Source: DAIPKP01 sp964545875
Lineage (GTDB): Bacteria > Synergistota > Synergistia > Synergistales > Aminiphilaceae
Direction: 5' to 3'
Assembly (NCBI GenBank): GCA_964545875.1
Contig: CAZJHH010000001.1
Span: 62,001 to 126,000, forward strand
DNA: 64,000 nucleotides
Shown here in pieces: positions 35,982-44,863 of this stretch. Positions within the stretch are counted from its first letter, which is position 1; each line of letters begins with the position of its first letter. A program made the position numbers and the translations under genes. Under the pieces are notes generated by a model. The model was not told where the DNA came from and ran no database searches. It saw only the letters and a program-made list of their open reading frames with translations.

Positions 35982-37019
35982 TTAATCCTCCTGTTCCCGA
36001 AGGGCGGCTTTTCTACGGCGGCGCAGGAGAAAAAGCCCTTCCATGGCGGCGAGAAGAATGAACATGGCGATGATGGCGTCCACCAGGGACTTGGGAATTC
36101 CCGTAAAGCGCTCCATTCCCAGGGCTCCCGCCTTGAGGGCCGCCAGAAAGAAGGCCAGCACCGGAAGAAGCCGGATGTCGTTCCGGGCGATGAGGGAGGC
36201 CAGCATGCCGTCGAAGGCGATGCCCACGGAGAAGTTATCCAGAAAAGAGCCGTAGATTCCCATGACCTCGATGGCTCCCGCCAGCCCTCCCAGGGCACCG
36301 CTCAGGACCATGCCCCACACCATGGTGCGTTGAGGGTTGATGCCCACGTGGGCGGCGTAGCCCGGATTGTCCCCCACGCTCCGCATGCGGTATCCCCAGG
36401 TGCTGTGGTGCACCAGCCAGTAGACGATTATCAGGGCTGCCAGGGCGATATAGAGCCCCGTATTGGCCCGGCTCGGCATGAGAATGCGCCCCAGGATGGC
36501 GCTCTCCTCCAGAGGAGCTGTCTGGGGAACCCCGGTCTTTGCCGAGAGGGGATATCCCACGAGATAGGAGGTAATGTAGATGGCCACGTAGTTGAAGAGA
36601 ATGGTGGTACAGACCTCGTTCACCTTGTAGTAGGCCTTGAGGGCTCCCGGAATGGCTGCCCAGGCGCCTCCGGCGATCATGGCCACCAGAATGCAGAGAG
36701 GAATATGGAGCAGTGCGGGAAGCCCCGTAAAGGCCGCTCCCGCCCAGGCGGCGGCGATGGCTCCGAGATAGAGTTCTCCCTCCACTCCCACGTTGAAGAC
36801 CGCCACCTTGGAGGACACCGCGAAGGCCAGGGAAGTGAGAAGAAGGGGGACGAAGCGTTCCAGGGTGCCTCCGAAGTTGAACTTTCCCCAGAAGGCTCCT
36901 CGCAGGAGCTCCCGGTAAGCCTCCAGGGGATTTTCCCCGAGAAGGAAAATAACCAGGGCTCCGAAGAGAAGGGAAACCACGATGGTGAAGAGCGTGTTGT
37001 AGAGCGCGTTCTTACGCAT
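35982..37019 (-). CDS. BMP-type nucleoside ABC transporter permease 1
   Basis: A 345-residue inner-membrane permease with ~9 helices. The family stretches VFNVGVEGELYLGA near residue 72 and IAGGAWAAIPGALKAYYKVNEV (a cytoplasmic coupling loop) fit the YufP/NupP type. It partners the second permease and the double ATPase. It overlaps the end of the ATPase gene by 8 bases, and GGGAGGATC lies just before the ATG, so expression is coupled. Confidence 0.92.
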   Translation of the reverse strand: MRKNALYNTLFTIVVSLLFGALVIFLLGENPLEAYRELLRGAFWGKFNFGGTLERFVPLLLTSLAFAVSSKVAVFNVGVEGELYLGAIAAAWAGAAFTGLPALLHIPLCILVAMIAGGAWAAIPGALKAYYKVNEVCTTILFNYVAIYITSYLVGYPLSAKTGVPQTAPLEESAILGRILMPSRANTGLYIALAALIIVYWLVHHSTWGYRMRSVGDNPGYAAHVGINPQRTMVWGMVLSGALGGLAGAIEVMGIYGSFLDNFSVGIAFDGMLASLIARNDIRLLPVLAFFLAALKAGALGMERFTGIPKSLVDAIIAMFILLAAMEGLFLLRRRRKAALREQED

Positions 37020-38535
37020 GTTCCGATCCTCCCGTCATGAGCAGTCCCAAACGCTGTTCATCCGCTTCTTCCGCCCGGAGGATTCCGGTAATGCGCCCCT
37101 CGAAGAGCACCGCCATGCGGTCGCAAAGGGAGAGAATCTCCTCCAGATCTGCGGAGACGAGAAGGATGGCGGTTCCCCGATCCCGGGCCGCCACCAGAGC
37201 CTTGCGGATATTTTCGATGGATCCCACATCCACTCCCCGGGTGGGCTGGGATGCCAGGAGCAGATCCCCTTCCGCGTCGATCTCCCGGGCGAGAACGATT
37301 TTCTGAGCGTTCCCTCCCGAAAGATTCTGGGTGGGGAGATCCGGTTTGGAAGGTCGAATATCGAAGGCCCGGATGAGCCTTTCCGCGAAACGGCGGAGTT
37401 CCCGGGCGGAAAGGGCAAGTCCCCGGGAGAGGGGGTTTTTTCGAAAAGCCAAGCCTCCCAGGTTTTCTTCGGTGGTCATCTTGCGATTGAGGCCCCGGGC
37501 GTTTCGGTCCTCGGGAATGTGAGCCACTCCGGCGCGGCGTACCTCCAGGGGAGTGCGGTTCTGAATCTCTTTGCCCCGGAGGCGGATAGCTCCCTTTTCC
37601 ACCTTCCGGAGTCCCGCGATGGCTTCCACCAGCTCGCTCTGGCCGTTGCCGTCGATGCCGGCGATGCCGAAGATCTCGCCTCGGCGGACGTCGAAAGAAA
37701 TGCCCCGAAGCTTGGAGAGTTCTTTTTTGCTGGGAACGAAGATGTTTTCCACCGAAAGGATCTTTTCTCCCGCCTCGGCAGCTCGGGATCGCTGGATTCC
37801 GAGAAAGACCTCCCGTCCCACCATGAGCCGGGCGAGTTCCTGCATGGAGGTTTCCGAACGGTTCCGGGTGCCCACGTGTTTTCCGTGACGCATTACCGTG
37901 ATCCGGTCGCTGATCTCCATAACCTCCTGAAGTTTGTGGGAGATGAAGACGATGGATTTGCCGTCCTTGCGCAGAATGCGGAGAATGCTGAAGAGCCGGG
38001 ATGCCTCCTGAGGAGTGAGTACTGCGGTGGGCTCGTCGAGAATCAGAATTTCCGCTCCCCGGTAGAGGGTCTTTATGATTTCCACTCTCTGGGCTTCCCC
38101 CACAGAGATTTCATTCACTTTTTTGTGAAGCTGGATGGAAAGGTCGTAGCTTTCTATGTAATGGCGTATCTTTCGGGTGGCCTCGTCGAAGTCGATGCGA
38201 TGTCCCTTTCGGGGTTCCGCTCCGAGAATGATGTTTTCCAACACCGAGAGCTCCTGAACGAGCATGAATTCCTGATGCACCATGCCGATGCCCCGGCGGA
38301 TGGCCTCGGAGGGGGTAAGAGATTCGAGGCGTTCTCCCCGAAGGAAAATTTCCCCTTCCTCGGGCTCGTAAAGGCCGTAGAGGGTTTTCATCAAAGTGGA
38401 TTTGCCCGCCCCGTTTTCTCCGATGAGAGAGTGAATCTCTCCGGGGCGGAGGTCGAAATTCCCTCCGTCGATGGCCCGGACGTTGGGAAAGGTCTTCACG
38501 ATATTTCGCAGGGTTACGAGATTTTCCGTCGCCAA
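37012..38535 (-). CDS. BMP-type nucleoside ABC transporter, duplicated ATPase
   Basis: About 507 residues with two ATPase halves. The first half has Walker A GENGAGKST (~45), signature VSVGE-type (ISVGEAQRVE) and Walker B ILILDEPTAVL; the second has a degenerate Walker A (GIDGNGQSEL) and signature LSGGNAQK, typical of sugar/nucleoside importers. I chose TTG 38535 (MATENLVTLRN), behind GGAGTGGTGAGA. An ATG at 38562 is 4 bases from a strong hairpin and has no ribosome site. It drives nucleoside import using the BMP binding protein. Confidence 0.9.
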   Translation of the reverse strand: MATENLVTLRNIVKTFPNVRAIDGGNFDLRPGEIHSLIGENGAGKSTLMKTLYGLYEPEEGEIFLRGERLESLTPSEAIRRGIGMVHQEFMLVQELSVLENIILGAEPRKGHRIDFDEATRKIRHYIESYDLSIQLHKKVNEISVGEAQRVEIIKTLYRGAEILILDEPTAVLTPQEASRLFSILRILRKDGKSIVFISHKLQEVMEISDRITVMRHGKHVGTRNRSETSMQELARLMVGREVFLGIQRSRAAEAGEKILSVENIFVPSKKELSKLRGISFDVRRGEIFGIAGIDGNGQSELVEAIAGLRKVEKGAIRLRGKEIQNRTPLEVRRAGVAHIPEDRNARGLNRKMTTEENLGGLAFRKNPLSRGLALSARELRRFAERLIRAFDIRPSKPDLPTQNLSGGNAQKIVLAREIDAEGDLLLASQPTRGVDVGSIENIRKALVAARDRGTAILLVSADLEEILSLCDRMAVLFEGRITGILRAEEADEQRLGLLMTGGSEHA

Positions 38536-38565
38536 TCTCACCACTCCAATCGGAATTGACATAAA

Positions 38566-38591
38566 GGGGCGGCTCTCGAAGGAGCCGCCCC
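38566..38591 (-). terminator. hairpin between BMP gene and ATPase gene
   Basis: GGGGCGGCTC and GAGCCGCCCC form a perfect 10-base stem around 6 bases, 17 bases after the BMP stop, then TTTA. It likely limits read-through so binding protein exceeds the membrane parts. Confidence 0.65.
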
Positions 38592-38607
38592 GGAGAGAAA
38601 GGGAGTA

Positions 38608-39648
38608 CTAGTTGCGCTGGAAGCCCTCGTAGGCCTCCACCGTAATGGTGCCGTTCTTGACCTCTTCGGTAAGAGCCTGAATTTTATCCAGCAGATCCTG
38701 GGGGAACTTCTCTCCCAGAGCTTCCTTCATGACGGACATGTCCGTAAGGCTCACGCCTCCCGAGGCGATGCCCATTTCGATGACCGTATCTCCCACGAAG
38801 GTGTTTTCCACCACGTCCTTCACCAGCTTGTAGCTCGCCTGATCCACCCGCTTCAGCATGGAGGTGAGAATATGGCCGGGATAGATGGCATCCTGATTGA
38901 GGTCCACGCCGATGGCGTACTTGCCCGTTTCGTTGGCGGCTTCGAGAATGCCGTTCCCCGTATTGGAGGCCACGTTCATCACGATATCCGCGCCCTGGTC
39001 GTACTGGGCCAGGGTAAGCTCCTTGCCCTTGAGAGGATCGTTGAAGGTGCCCGCGAAGGAGACCAGAATTTTCATGTCCGGATCCACGTACTTGGCTCCC
39101 TGCTCGTAGCCCACCAGAAAGTCGTGGAGCACCGGAATATCCATGCCCCCTACCCAGCCGATGATTTTCTTGTCGTTCACGCCGGGAAGATCCGTCTTGG
39201 TGGTGAAGAGGGCCGCAGCGGCTCCCGCCAGAAAGGAACCCTCGTTCTGGGCAAAAACGATGGACTGTACGTTGGGGGCCTTCACGGCACCGTCGATGAC
39301 GCCGAACTTCACATCCGGAAATTCCGCGGCATGTTTCGCCACGAGTTCCGCAATCTGGGTGCTGCATCCCAGCACGAGATCGTATCCCGATGCGGCCATG
39401 GCCATGACGTTGGATTCCCAGTCACCGGGATTTTTGGACTCCATGACCTTGACCTCGATGCCGAAGTCCTTTATGGCCTGCTCAAGTCCTTCGTAGGCGG
39501 AGTCGTTAAAGGATTTGTCCCCCAGAAATCCCGCAAGTACCAGAGCTACCTTTACGGGTTCCGCCGAGGCGGGCTGAAGGGAAGCCGTCAGAAATGCAAA
39601 GGCGCAGACGAGGCAGACAAAAGCCGTAAAAAAGGTTCTTTTTTTCAT
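38608..39648 (-). CDS. BMP family nucleoside-binding lipoprotein-like protein
   Basis: A 346-residue secreted binding protein starting at ATG 39648 behind AAGGAGG. The signal segment (MKKRTFFTAF... TASLQPASAEP) has no clear lipobox cysteine near its end, so it may be a periplasmic rather than lipid-anchored protein, as fits a diderm. The body shows LVLAGFLGDKSFND near residue 35, GVIDG and a WVGGMDIPVL stretch, all typical of the Bmp/Med/PnrA family. PnrA-type proteins bind purine nucleosides. It follows the LacI regulator gene on the same strand and heads the transporter genes. Confidence 0.92.
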   Translation of the reverse strand: MKKRTFFTAFVCLVCAFAFLTASLQPASAEPVKVALVLAGFLGDKSFNDSAYEGLEQAIKDFGIEVKVMESKNPGDWESNVMAMAASGYDLVLGCSTQIAELVAKHAAEFPDVKFGVIDGAVKAPNVQSIVFAQNEGSFLAGAAAALFTTKTDLPGVNDKKIIGWVGGMDIPVLHDFLVGYEQGAKYVDPDMKILVSFAGTFNDPLKGKELTLAQYDQGADIVMNVASNTGNGILEAANETGKYAIGVDLNQDAIYPGHILTSMLKRVDQASYKLVKDVVENTFVGDTVIEMGIASGGVSLTDMSVMKEALGEKFPQDLLDKIQALTEEVKNGTITVEAYEGFQRN

Positions 39649-39707
39649 AATTTCAAAATCCTCCTTCGTAGACATGGAATGATGACACACCGTGTTTTCC
39701 GCCGGGC

Positions 39708-39725
39708 CCCCTCCCCCCGGAGGGG
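39708..39725 (-). terminator. short hairpin between LacI regulator gene and BMP gene
   Basis: CCCCTCC-CCCC-GGAGGGG, with outer CGCC/GGCG pairing, in the 119-base gap. It may attenuate transcription between the regulator gene and the transporter operon. No T-run. Confidence 0.4.
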
Positions 39726-39767
39726 TGGCGATTTCCATACGAACCTTCTGATGAAAAAATGTTTTCT

Positions 39768-40793
39768 CTATCCTCGAGGATCACCTCCCGGAACGGCTCC
39801 CGAGGACTCCCGGACTCGAAGTTCCGTCTTCAGAAGCACCTGTTTGTTCGGAGTGTTGTCGCCTTGATTCATGCGTTCCAGCAAAAGGCTGACCGCCATA
39901 TGCCCCATTTCCTGCCGGGGCTGGGCCACCGTGGAGAGAGCGGGATTGAAATACGAAGCCAGCCGAATGTCGTCGAAGCCCACCACGGAAATATCTTCGG
40001 GAATCCGGAGTCGATTTTCGCAGAAGGCGGTGATGGCTCCGAAAGCCATGAGGTCGTTGCAGGCGAAAAGCGCCGTGGGAAGAGGCTTTTTTCGAGCCAT
40101 CATTCGCTGGGCGCAGCGATACCCCCCTTCAGGAGTGAAATCGCCTCGAAAGATGAGGTCCGGATCCATCTCGATGCCCGCATCTTTCAGGGCCTGGACG
40201 TACCCCTTAACCCGGTCGCTGCTGGGAGAGACCTGAGAAGGCCCTCCCAGGCAGGCGATATGACGGTGTCTCAGAGAAAGAAGGTGTTCCGTGGCCTGGC
40301 GGCCTCCCAGGGCGTTATCCACCTGAATGGAATCTACGGGAAATCCCGGAATCTCCCGATCCAGCATGACCAGAGGAATTTCCAGATTTTCGAAAATCGC
40401 CGCCTCCCGGCGGGTCATTCCCACGTTTACCAGAATGAGTCCTCCTACCCGGTTCGATGCCAGCACCTCCACGGCGTTTTTCTGGCGTTCTCTCCGGCTG
40501 TCGGAGTTGCAGAGAATCACTCCGTATCCCTGGGCGGCGCAGGCATCTTCCACGCTCCGGGCAATTTCGGCGAAGTAGGGGTTGGTCACGTCGGGAACGA
40601 TGAGCCCCAGAGTATGGGATTTTCCCCGCCGAAGCCCCCGAGCCAGTATGTTGGGCTGATAATCCAGCTCTTTCATGGCCTGGAGAACTCGGTTCTGGAC
40701 TTTTTCGCTCACGAAACGGGTTTCGTTCAGCACGTGAGATACGGTGGTTATGGATACTCCCGCCTGTCTCGCGATATCCTTCATGGTGGCCAT
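39768..40793 (-). CDS. LacI family regulator of the nucleoside/ribose genes
   Basis: About 341 residues from the ATG at 40793 (AAGGAGG upstream). The N-terminal headpiece MKDIARQAGVSITTVSHVLNE and the hinge QPNILARGLRRGKS are textbook LacI/GalR. The periplasmic-binding-like core follows (LGLIVPDVTNPYFAEIAR, GRQATEHLL, FACNDLMAFGA). It most resembles RbsR/PurR-type proteins. It is divergent to ribokinase and upstream of the nucleoside operon, and a LacI-type operator lies between, so it probably represses both and responds to ribose or a nucleoside. Confidence 0.93.
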   Translation of the reverse strand: MATMKDIARQAGVSITTVSHVLNETRFVSEKVQNRVLQAMKELDYQPNILARGLRRGKSHTLGLIVPDVTNPYFAEIARSVEDACAAQGYGVILCNSDSRRERQKNAVEVLASNRVGGLILVNVGMTRREAAIFENLEIPLVMLDREIPGFPVDSIQVDNALGGRQATEHLLSLRHRHIACLGGPSQVSPSSDRVKGYVQALKDAGIEMDPDLIFRGDFTPEGGYRCAQRMMARKKPLPTALFACNDLMAFGAITAFCENRLRIPEDISVVGFDDIRLASYFNPALSTVAQPRQEMGHMAVSLLLERMNQGDNTPNKQVLLKTELRVRESSGAVPGGDPRG

Positions 40794-40842
40794 GCTTTTC
40801 CATGCCTCCTTGCGTTCCCTTGGAAAAAGGTTTTCGACAAAA

Positions 40843-40879
40843 GCAAACGATTGCGCAAACCTTTTCCTCATGCTAGGCT
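40843..40879 (+). promoter_or_regulatory. ribokinase promoter with LacI-type operator
   Basis: GCAAACGATTGC (40843-40854) is a near-palindrome with the central CG usual for LacI-family sites (compare GCAAACGTTTGC). It overlaps -35 TTGCGC (40851-40856), followed after 17 bases by TAGGCT (40874-40879). This places a repressor on the ribokinase promoter and close to the regulator's own start. Confidence 0.55.
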
Positions 40880-40974
40880 ATGAAAATACTTCTGTCAAGT
40901 GGAGAAAAGAATTTTGCGAATCCATGGTATACATGGATGGGGTTATATGACACGACAAAAAGGAAGTGGTTGGA

Positions 40975-41874
40975 TTGTCCCGAATCGTTGTGGTGGGCTC
41001 TTTGAACATGGATCTTATTATGCACGCTCCCCGGCTCCCCGCCCTGGGGGAAACCCTTCTCGGAGGGCCCTTCGGGGATGCCTGCGGAGGTAAGGGGGCC
41101 AATCAATCCCTGGCCTGCGCCCGGCTGGGGGCTGAGGTGGCCCATATCGGCCGGGTGGGAGAGGATGCTTACGGAAGCCGCCTCAAAGAGGCCCTGGCCC
41201 TGGAAGGAGTGGATGTGCGGGGCGTGTATCGTGCTCCTTTGGAGCCCACGGGAGTGGCGATCATCAACATCGTGGAGGGAGATAACAGCATCATCGTTGC
41301 CCCGGGGGCAAATTCCCGGCTCCTTCCGGAGGATTTGGAAAACTCCCGGAGCCTTTTGCGGGGAGCCTCAATGTTGCTGGCCCAGCTGGAAGTTCCCGTA
41401 TCGGCAGTGATGGCGGCTTTCCGCATGGCTCGGAAGATGGGGGTTGCCACGATTCTGAATCCCGCCCCCTGGACGGAGCTTCCCGAGGAGATCTACTCCT
41501 TGGTAGACCTCTTCGTGCCGAACCGTATCGAACTTGCCCAGGCGAGCGGCACCGAGGACGTGGCTTCCGGGGCGGCGCGCATTCTGGAAAGGGGAGTGCC
41601 TTCGGTGGTGGTAACCCTGGGGGAGGAAGGAGCTGCCTACTTTACCCGGGAGAGTTCCGGCAAGGTGCCTTCTTTTCCGGTTTCCGTGGTGGATACCACC
41701 GGAGCGGGAGACACCTTTACCGGTGCCCTGGGAGTTGCCCTGAGCGAGAAAAAGCCTCTGGAGGAGGCGGTGCGTTTCGCCTGCTGTGCCGGAGCCCTGG
41801 CCTGCGAAACTCTGGGAGCCCAGCCGGGCATTCCCCGCCGAAACGAGGTGGAGGCCCTGCTCGGAAGAGGATAG
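40975..41874 (+). CDS. rbsK: ribokinase
   Basis: About 299 residues, starting at TTG 40975 (MSRIVVVGSLNMD), which has AAGGA about 10 bases upstream; a GTG at 40966 abuts the ribosome site. PfkB marks are GGKGANQSLACARLGA near residue 38 (substrate Gly-Gly), NPAPW near 163, PNRIEL near 183, and the ATP/anion-hole motif DTTGAGDTFTGA near 245 with its catalytic aspartate. It phosphorylates ribose to ribose-5-phosphate. It is divergent from the LacI regulator and completes the nucleoside route started by the nucleoside hydrolase. Confidence 0.94.
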   Translation: MSRIVVVGSLNMDLIMHAPRLPALGETLLGGPFGDACGGKGANQSLACARLGAEVAHIGRVGEDAYGSRLKEALALEGVDVRGVYRAPLEPTGVAIINIVEGDNSIIVAPGANSRLLPEDLENSRSLLRGASMLLAQLEVPVSAVMAAFRMARKMGVATILNPAPWTELPEEIYSLVDLFVPNRIELAQASGTEDVASGAARILERGVPSVVVTLGEEGAAYFTRESSGKVPSFPVSVVDTTGAGDTFTGALGVALSEKKPLEEAVRFACCAGALACETLGAQPGIPRRNEVEALLGRG

Positions 41875-41908
41875 CCCGTTTTCGTTACTTTTCCTCGCCC
41901 GGTGGGAT

Positions 41909-44782
41909 TTACACCACCTGCCGCCGGGCGAGTTCCGTAAAAAGGCCGCCCTTGGCGAAAAGCTCCCGGTAGGTTCCTTCCTCCACAAGCTGCCCCTGCT
42001 GGAGTACCAGAATCCGATCCGCTCCCATCACGGTGGAGAGCCGATGGGCCACCACGATGCGGGTGGCTTCGATATTTTCCAGGCTTTGGCTCACCAGCTC
42101 CTGGGTACGGTTATCCAGGGCGCTGGTGGCCTCGTCGAAGAGAAGTACCTTGGGATTTCCCGCCAGGGCCCGGGCGATGAGAAGCCGCTGTTTCTGCCCT
42201 CCCGAAATGGTGTTGGCTCCTTCGGTGATCACCGTGTGCACTCCCATGGGCATGTCCGCCAGATCGTCCTTCATTCCCGCCCTGGCGAGGGCCTCCTCCA
42301 CCTGGGCCAGAGAAAGGGGGCGGGAGCAGCGAACGTTGGAGGCGATATCCCCGGGCAAGAGCCCGCCTCCCTGAAGAACCACCCCGATCTGTTCCCGGAG
42401 TTTTTTCAAGTCCAGATTTCCCAGATCCTTGCTGTCGAAGAAGACCCCCCCCGATTCGGGGCGATCGAAGCCGAGAAGAAGCCGGATAAGGGTTGATTTT
42501 CCCGCTCCCGAAGGGCCTACCACCGCAATAAATTCTCCGGGTTTCGCGGAAAAGCTCAGGTTCCGGAGCACCGGAGGCCCGTCGCTGCGGTAGCGGAAGG
42601 TTACTCGGTCCAGGTCGATGCGCCCCGTGATTATGCCGGGGTCGCTCTTGCGTTCTCCCGTTTCGGGCTCCGTCTCCAGAAGGGGTTTCAGGTTTTCCAG
42701 GAGGGGGAGCACGTTCAGGGTAGAGGTGGTGGAGCTGATCACCTGGAGAAAGGAGCCCTGAAGGGCGGCGAAGGCGGTCCAGAAAGCCATGAAGCGTCCC
42801 GTGTCATAGGATGCGTCGGAGGCGCTCCAGTGGATGAGAGCATAAAGAATGGCCATGGAGGTTCCCGCAGAAAGAAAGGCCGTGGCGGTGTTCAGGCCGT
42901 TTTCCAGGCTTCGGGCCCGAGTGGAGAAGGTTCGCTGATTGCCGAAGAGGTTCGCCCAGCGGGAGAAGGATCGTTCTTCCGCTCCGGCGATGCGGATCTT
43001 GGCGATTCCCGTGAGAATCTGGAAGGTAAGGCTGGAGAGCCGGTTCTGAAGAGTTGCCATGCGCCGCTGATACCGGAGCTGCAGCAGATTGACCCCCACC
43101 ATGAGAATCCCCTGGATTGTCAGGCAGCCCAGGCCGGTAAGCCCCAGCTTCCAGTCGTACCAGAAGGACTGGCCCAGGTAGAAGATCACGAAAATGCTCT
43201 CCACCACCAGGGTTCTCACCGCCAGGGAGGCCACGTTCCGGAGCATGTAAAGCCCCAGGGCCCGGCTGGCCACCTCTCCGGCGGTGGTGGTGCGGAAAAA
43301 GTCCACCGGAAGCCGGAGAATGCGGTCCCAGATTCCCACGGAAACCGAGTGGTCCAGCACGCACTCGGTGCGGAGAAAGGCTATTCCCTGAGCGAAGCGC
43401 AGAAGCGCCGAGGATATCCCCAGGGCGATAAGAATGGCGAAGAGCTGCAGCATCCGTCCCCGCTCCGCCTGGGGAATGACCTCGCTGAAGATAATGCCGT
43501 TTATTTCCGGAGGAAAGAGCCCCAGGATGGCCAGGGCGATTCCCACGAGAAAGGTGAAAAAGAGATCTTTTTTGGAGCCTCTCAGCCCGAAATGCAGAAG
43601 ATCCAGCCCCCGGAGGGGTTTTGCCGGAAGAGGCCGGTAGATATGGTATCCTTCGGGATCCAGGGAGGCGGCAATCTCCTGGGTGACCCGGCGGGTCGTC
43701 CTGCCGGATTTCATGACGTAGCTTCCCCCTCCCGTGGGAAGAAGGGCCACGGGAGTTCCTTCCAGAAAGGCCACCAGGGGGGCCCCGTCGGCAAGCCACC
43801 AGGATCCCGAGAGAGTGATTCGGCGAATCCGGAGGTTCGCGCTCCTTGCAATATCCTCCAAAGATTCTTCCCGAATGCCTTCAGGGGGCGGCACAAGCTT
43901 TATGCCCAAGAAGGCCGCAGCGTCACCGCAGGCTTGTCTCAGGGGCGTTTCCTCCGGAGAAGAGGTGGTTTTTCGGAGCTTCCCTCCCAATGCCGAAGCC
44001 AGGGTGCCCAGCCCCGAGGCCAAGGATTTTTCCCGGGAGCGCTGCATCTGCCGTAATTCTCCCAGATCGTCCGCCGCCCGAAGCCGGGCGTTCATGGCCA
44101 GGGAAGAGAAAAGAGTTTCGCAGAAATTATCGAAAGCGGTTTCCAGAATTTCCCGGCGGAGCAGCTCCTCGGTAGATGCCGCCGTGAGAGAGCATTCCTG
44201 AAGAGGAAGAATCCAGCAGCAAGAGGGAAGGGCGAAAAAGCCCGACTCCGGTGTCAGATCTTCGGTACCCGTAAAAAGAGCTCGCCCCTTCCGGAGCTTT
44301 CCCCAGAGAAGAGCCGCCGCTCCTGCGGGCTGATCCGGTTCCAGCTCAGAATCTCCCGGAGGAATGTTCTGCCGGATTCGAGGAAGGGGGACAATGTCCT
44401 TCACGATTCCCCGGCCGAGTCCTTCCAGGAAGGTGTCGATCAGGGAAGCCGCTTCGGAGGAGCCCGGGAGTTTCGTCTCTTCCAGCAGATCTCTCCGGGA
44501 TATCCGGAGAATTCGGGTGCCGGGAAGGCCGCTTGCAAGAAGTCCCATGGTAGTTCCGAAGAGCCCTGTTTCCACTCCGAAGAGGGCCTGATCCTTTTGG
44601 AGGGTGAAAAGGTAGTCCCGCCCCCCGGTTTGTTCCGTTCCTTTCCGGGAGGTGACGTATACGTGGATCTTCCCCTCCAGGATGCACCATATCTGTTCGG
44701 GGTCGTCCAGAAAGAAGGGAGTCTTTCCGGTGATGTCGAGAATATCGCCTTTGGAGAGAAGTCTTTCGAAGAGAGGAATCAT
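41909..44782 (-). CDS. NHLM-type bacteriocin export ABC protein with N-terminal regulatory-like domain
   Basis: A 957-residue protein. Residues ~1-130 look like a cyclic-nucleotide-binding or cupin-like fold (ILDITGKTPFFLDDPEQIW, GKIHVYV). A long middle region of unknown fold is followed by six membrane helices (~430-690) and an ATPase with GPSGAGKST, VVLQGGGLLP, ISGGQKQR and FDEATSALD (~740-957). This layout matches the NHLM bacteriocin-system ATP-binding subunit, which accompanies a peptidase-bearing partner. The partner lies directly upstream. It probably takes part in moving modified peptides across the inner membrane. AAGGAGG precedes the ATG. Confidence 0.9.
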   Translation of the reverse strand: MIPLFERLLSKGDILDITGKTPFFLDDPEQIWCILEGKIHVYVTSRKGTEQTGGRDYLFTLQKDQALFGVETGLFGTTMGLLASGLPGTRILRISRRDLLEETKLPGSSEAASLIDTFLEGLGRGIVKDIVPLPRIRQNIPPGDSELEPDQPAGAAALLWGKLRKGRALFTGTEDLTPESGFFALPSCCWILPLQECSLTAASTEELLRREILETAFDNFCETLFSSLAMNARLRAADDLGELRQMQRSREKSLASGLGTLASALGGKLRKTTSSPEETPLRQACGDAAAFLGIKLVPPPEGIREESLEDIARSANLRIRRITLSGSWWLADGAPLVAFLEGTPVALLPTGGGSYVMKSGRTTRRVTQEIAASLDPEGYHIYRPLPAKPLRGLDLLHFGLRGSKKDLFFTFLVGIALAILGLFPPEINGIIFSEVIPQAERGRMLQLFAILIALGISSALLRFAQGIAFLRTECVLDHSVSVGIWDRILRLPVDFFRTTTAGEVASRALGLYMLRNVASLAVRTLVVESIFVIFYLGQSFWYDWKLGLTGLGCLTIQGILMVGVNLLQLRYQRRMATLQNRLSSLTFQILTGIAKIRIAGAEERSFSRWANLFGNQRTFSTRARSLENGLNTATAFLSAGTSMAILYALIHWSASDASYDTGRFMAFWTAFAALQGSFLQVISSTTSTLNVLPLLENLKPLLETEPETGERKSDPGIITGRIDLDRVTFRYRSDGPPVLRNLSFSAKPGEFIAVVGPSGAGKSTLIRLLLGFDRPESGGVFFDSKDLGNLDLKKLREQIGVVLQGGGLLPGDIASNVRCSRPLSLAQVEEALARAGMKDDLADMPMGVHTVITEGANTISGGQKQRLLIARALAGNPKVLLFDEATSALDNRTQELVSQSLENIEATRIVVAHRLSTVMGADRILVLQQGQLVEEGTYRELFAKGGLFTELARRQVV

Positions 44783-44795
44783 GCGAGCCTCCTTT

Positions 44796-44823
44796 GTAGG
44801 GGCGATTCATGAATCGCCCCTAC
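44796..44823. repeat. 28-bp perfect palindrome
   Basis: The sequence reads the same on both strands: GTAGGGGCGATTCA followed by its exact complement. It lies in the 81-base gap between the two export ABC genes and would form a perfect hairpin. I see no second copy in this window. Confidence 0.8.
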
Positions 44824-44863
44824 TCCTTGAGGCGCAGAGGAGACGCAGAAGCCGAGGCTGTTG

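Noticed and set aside
35169..37040. 623-codon plus-strand open frame opposite the BMP permeases
   Set aside because: Antisense shadow of two membrane proteins; no recognisable motif.
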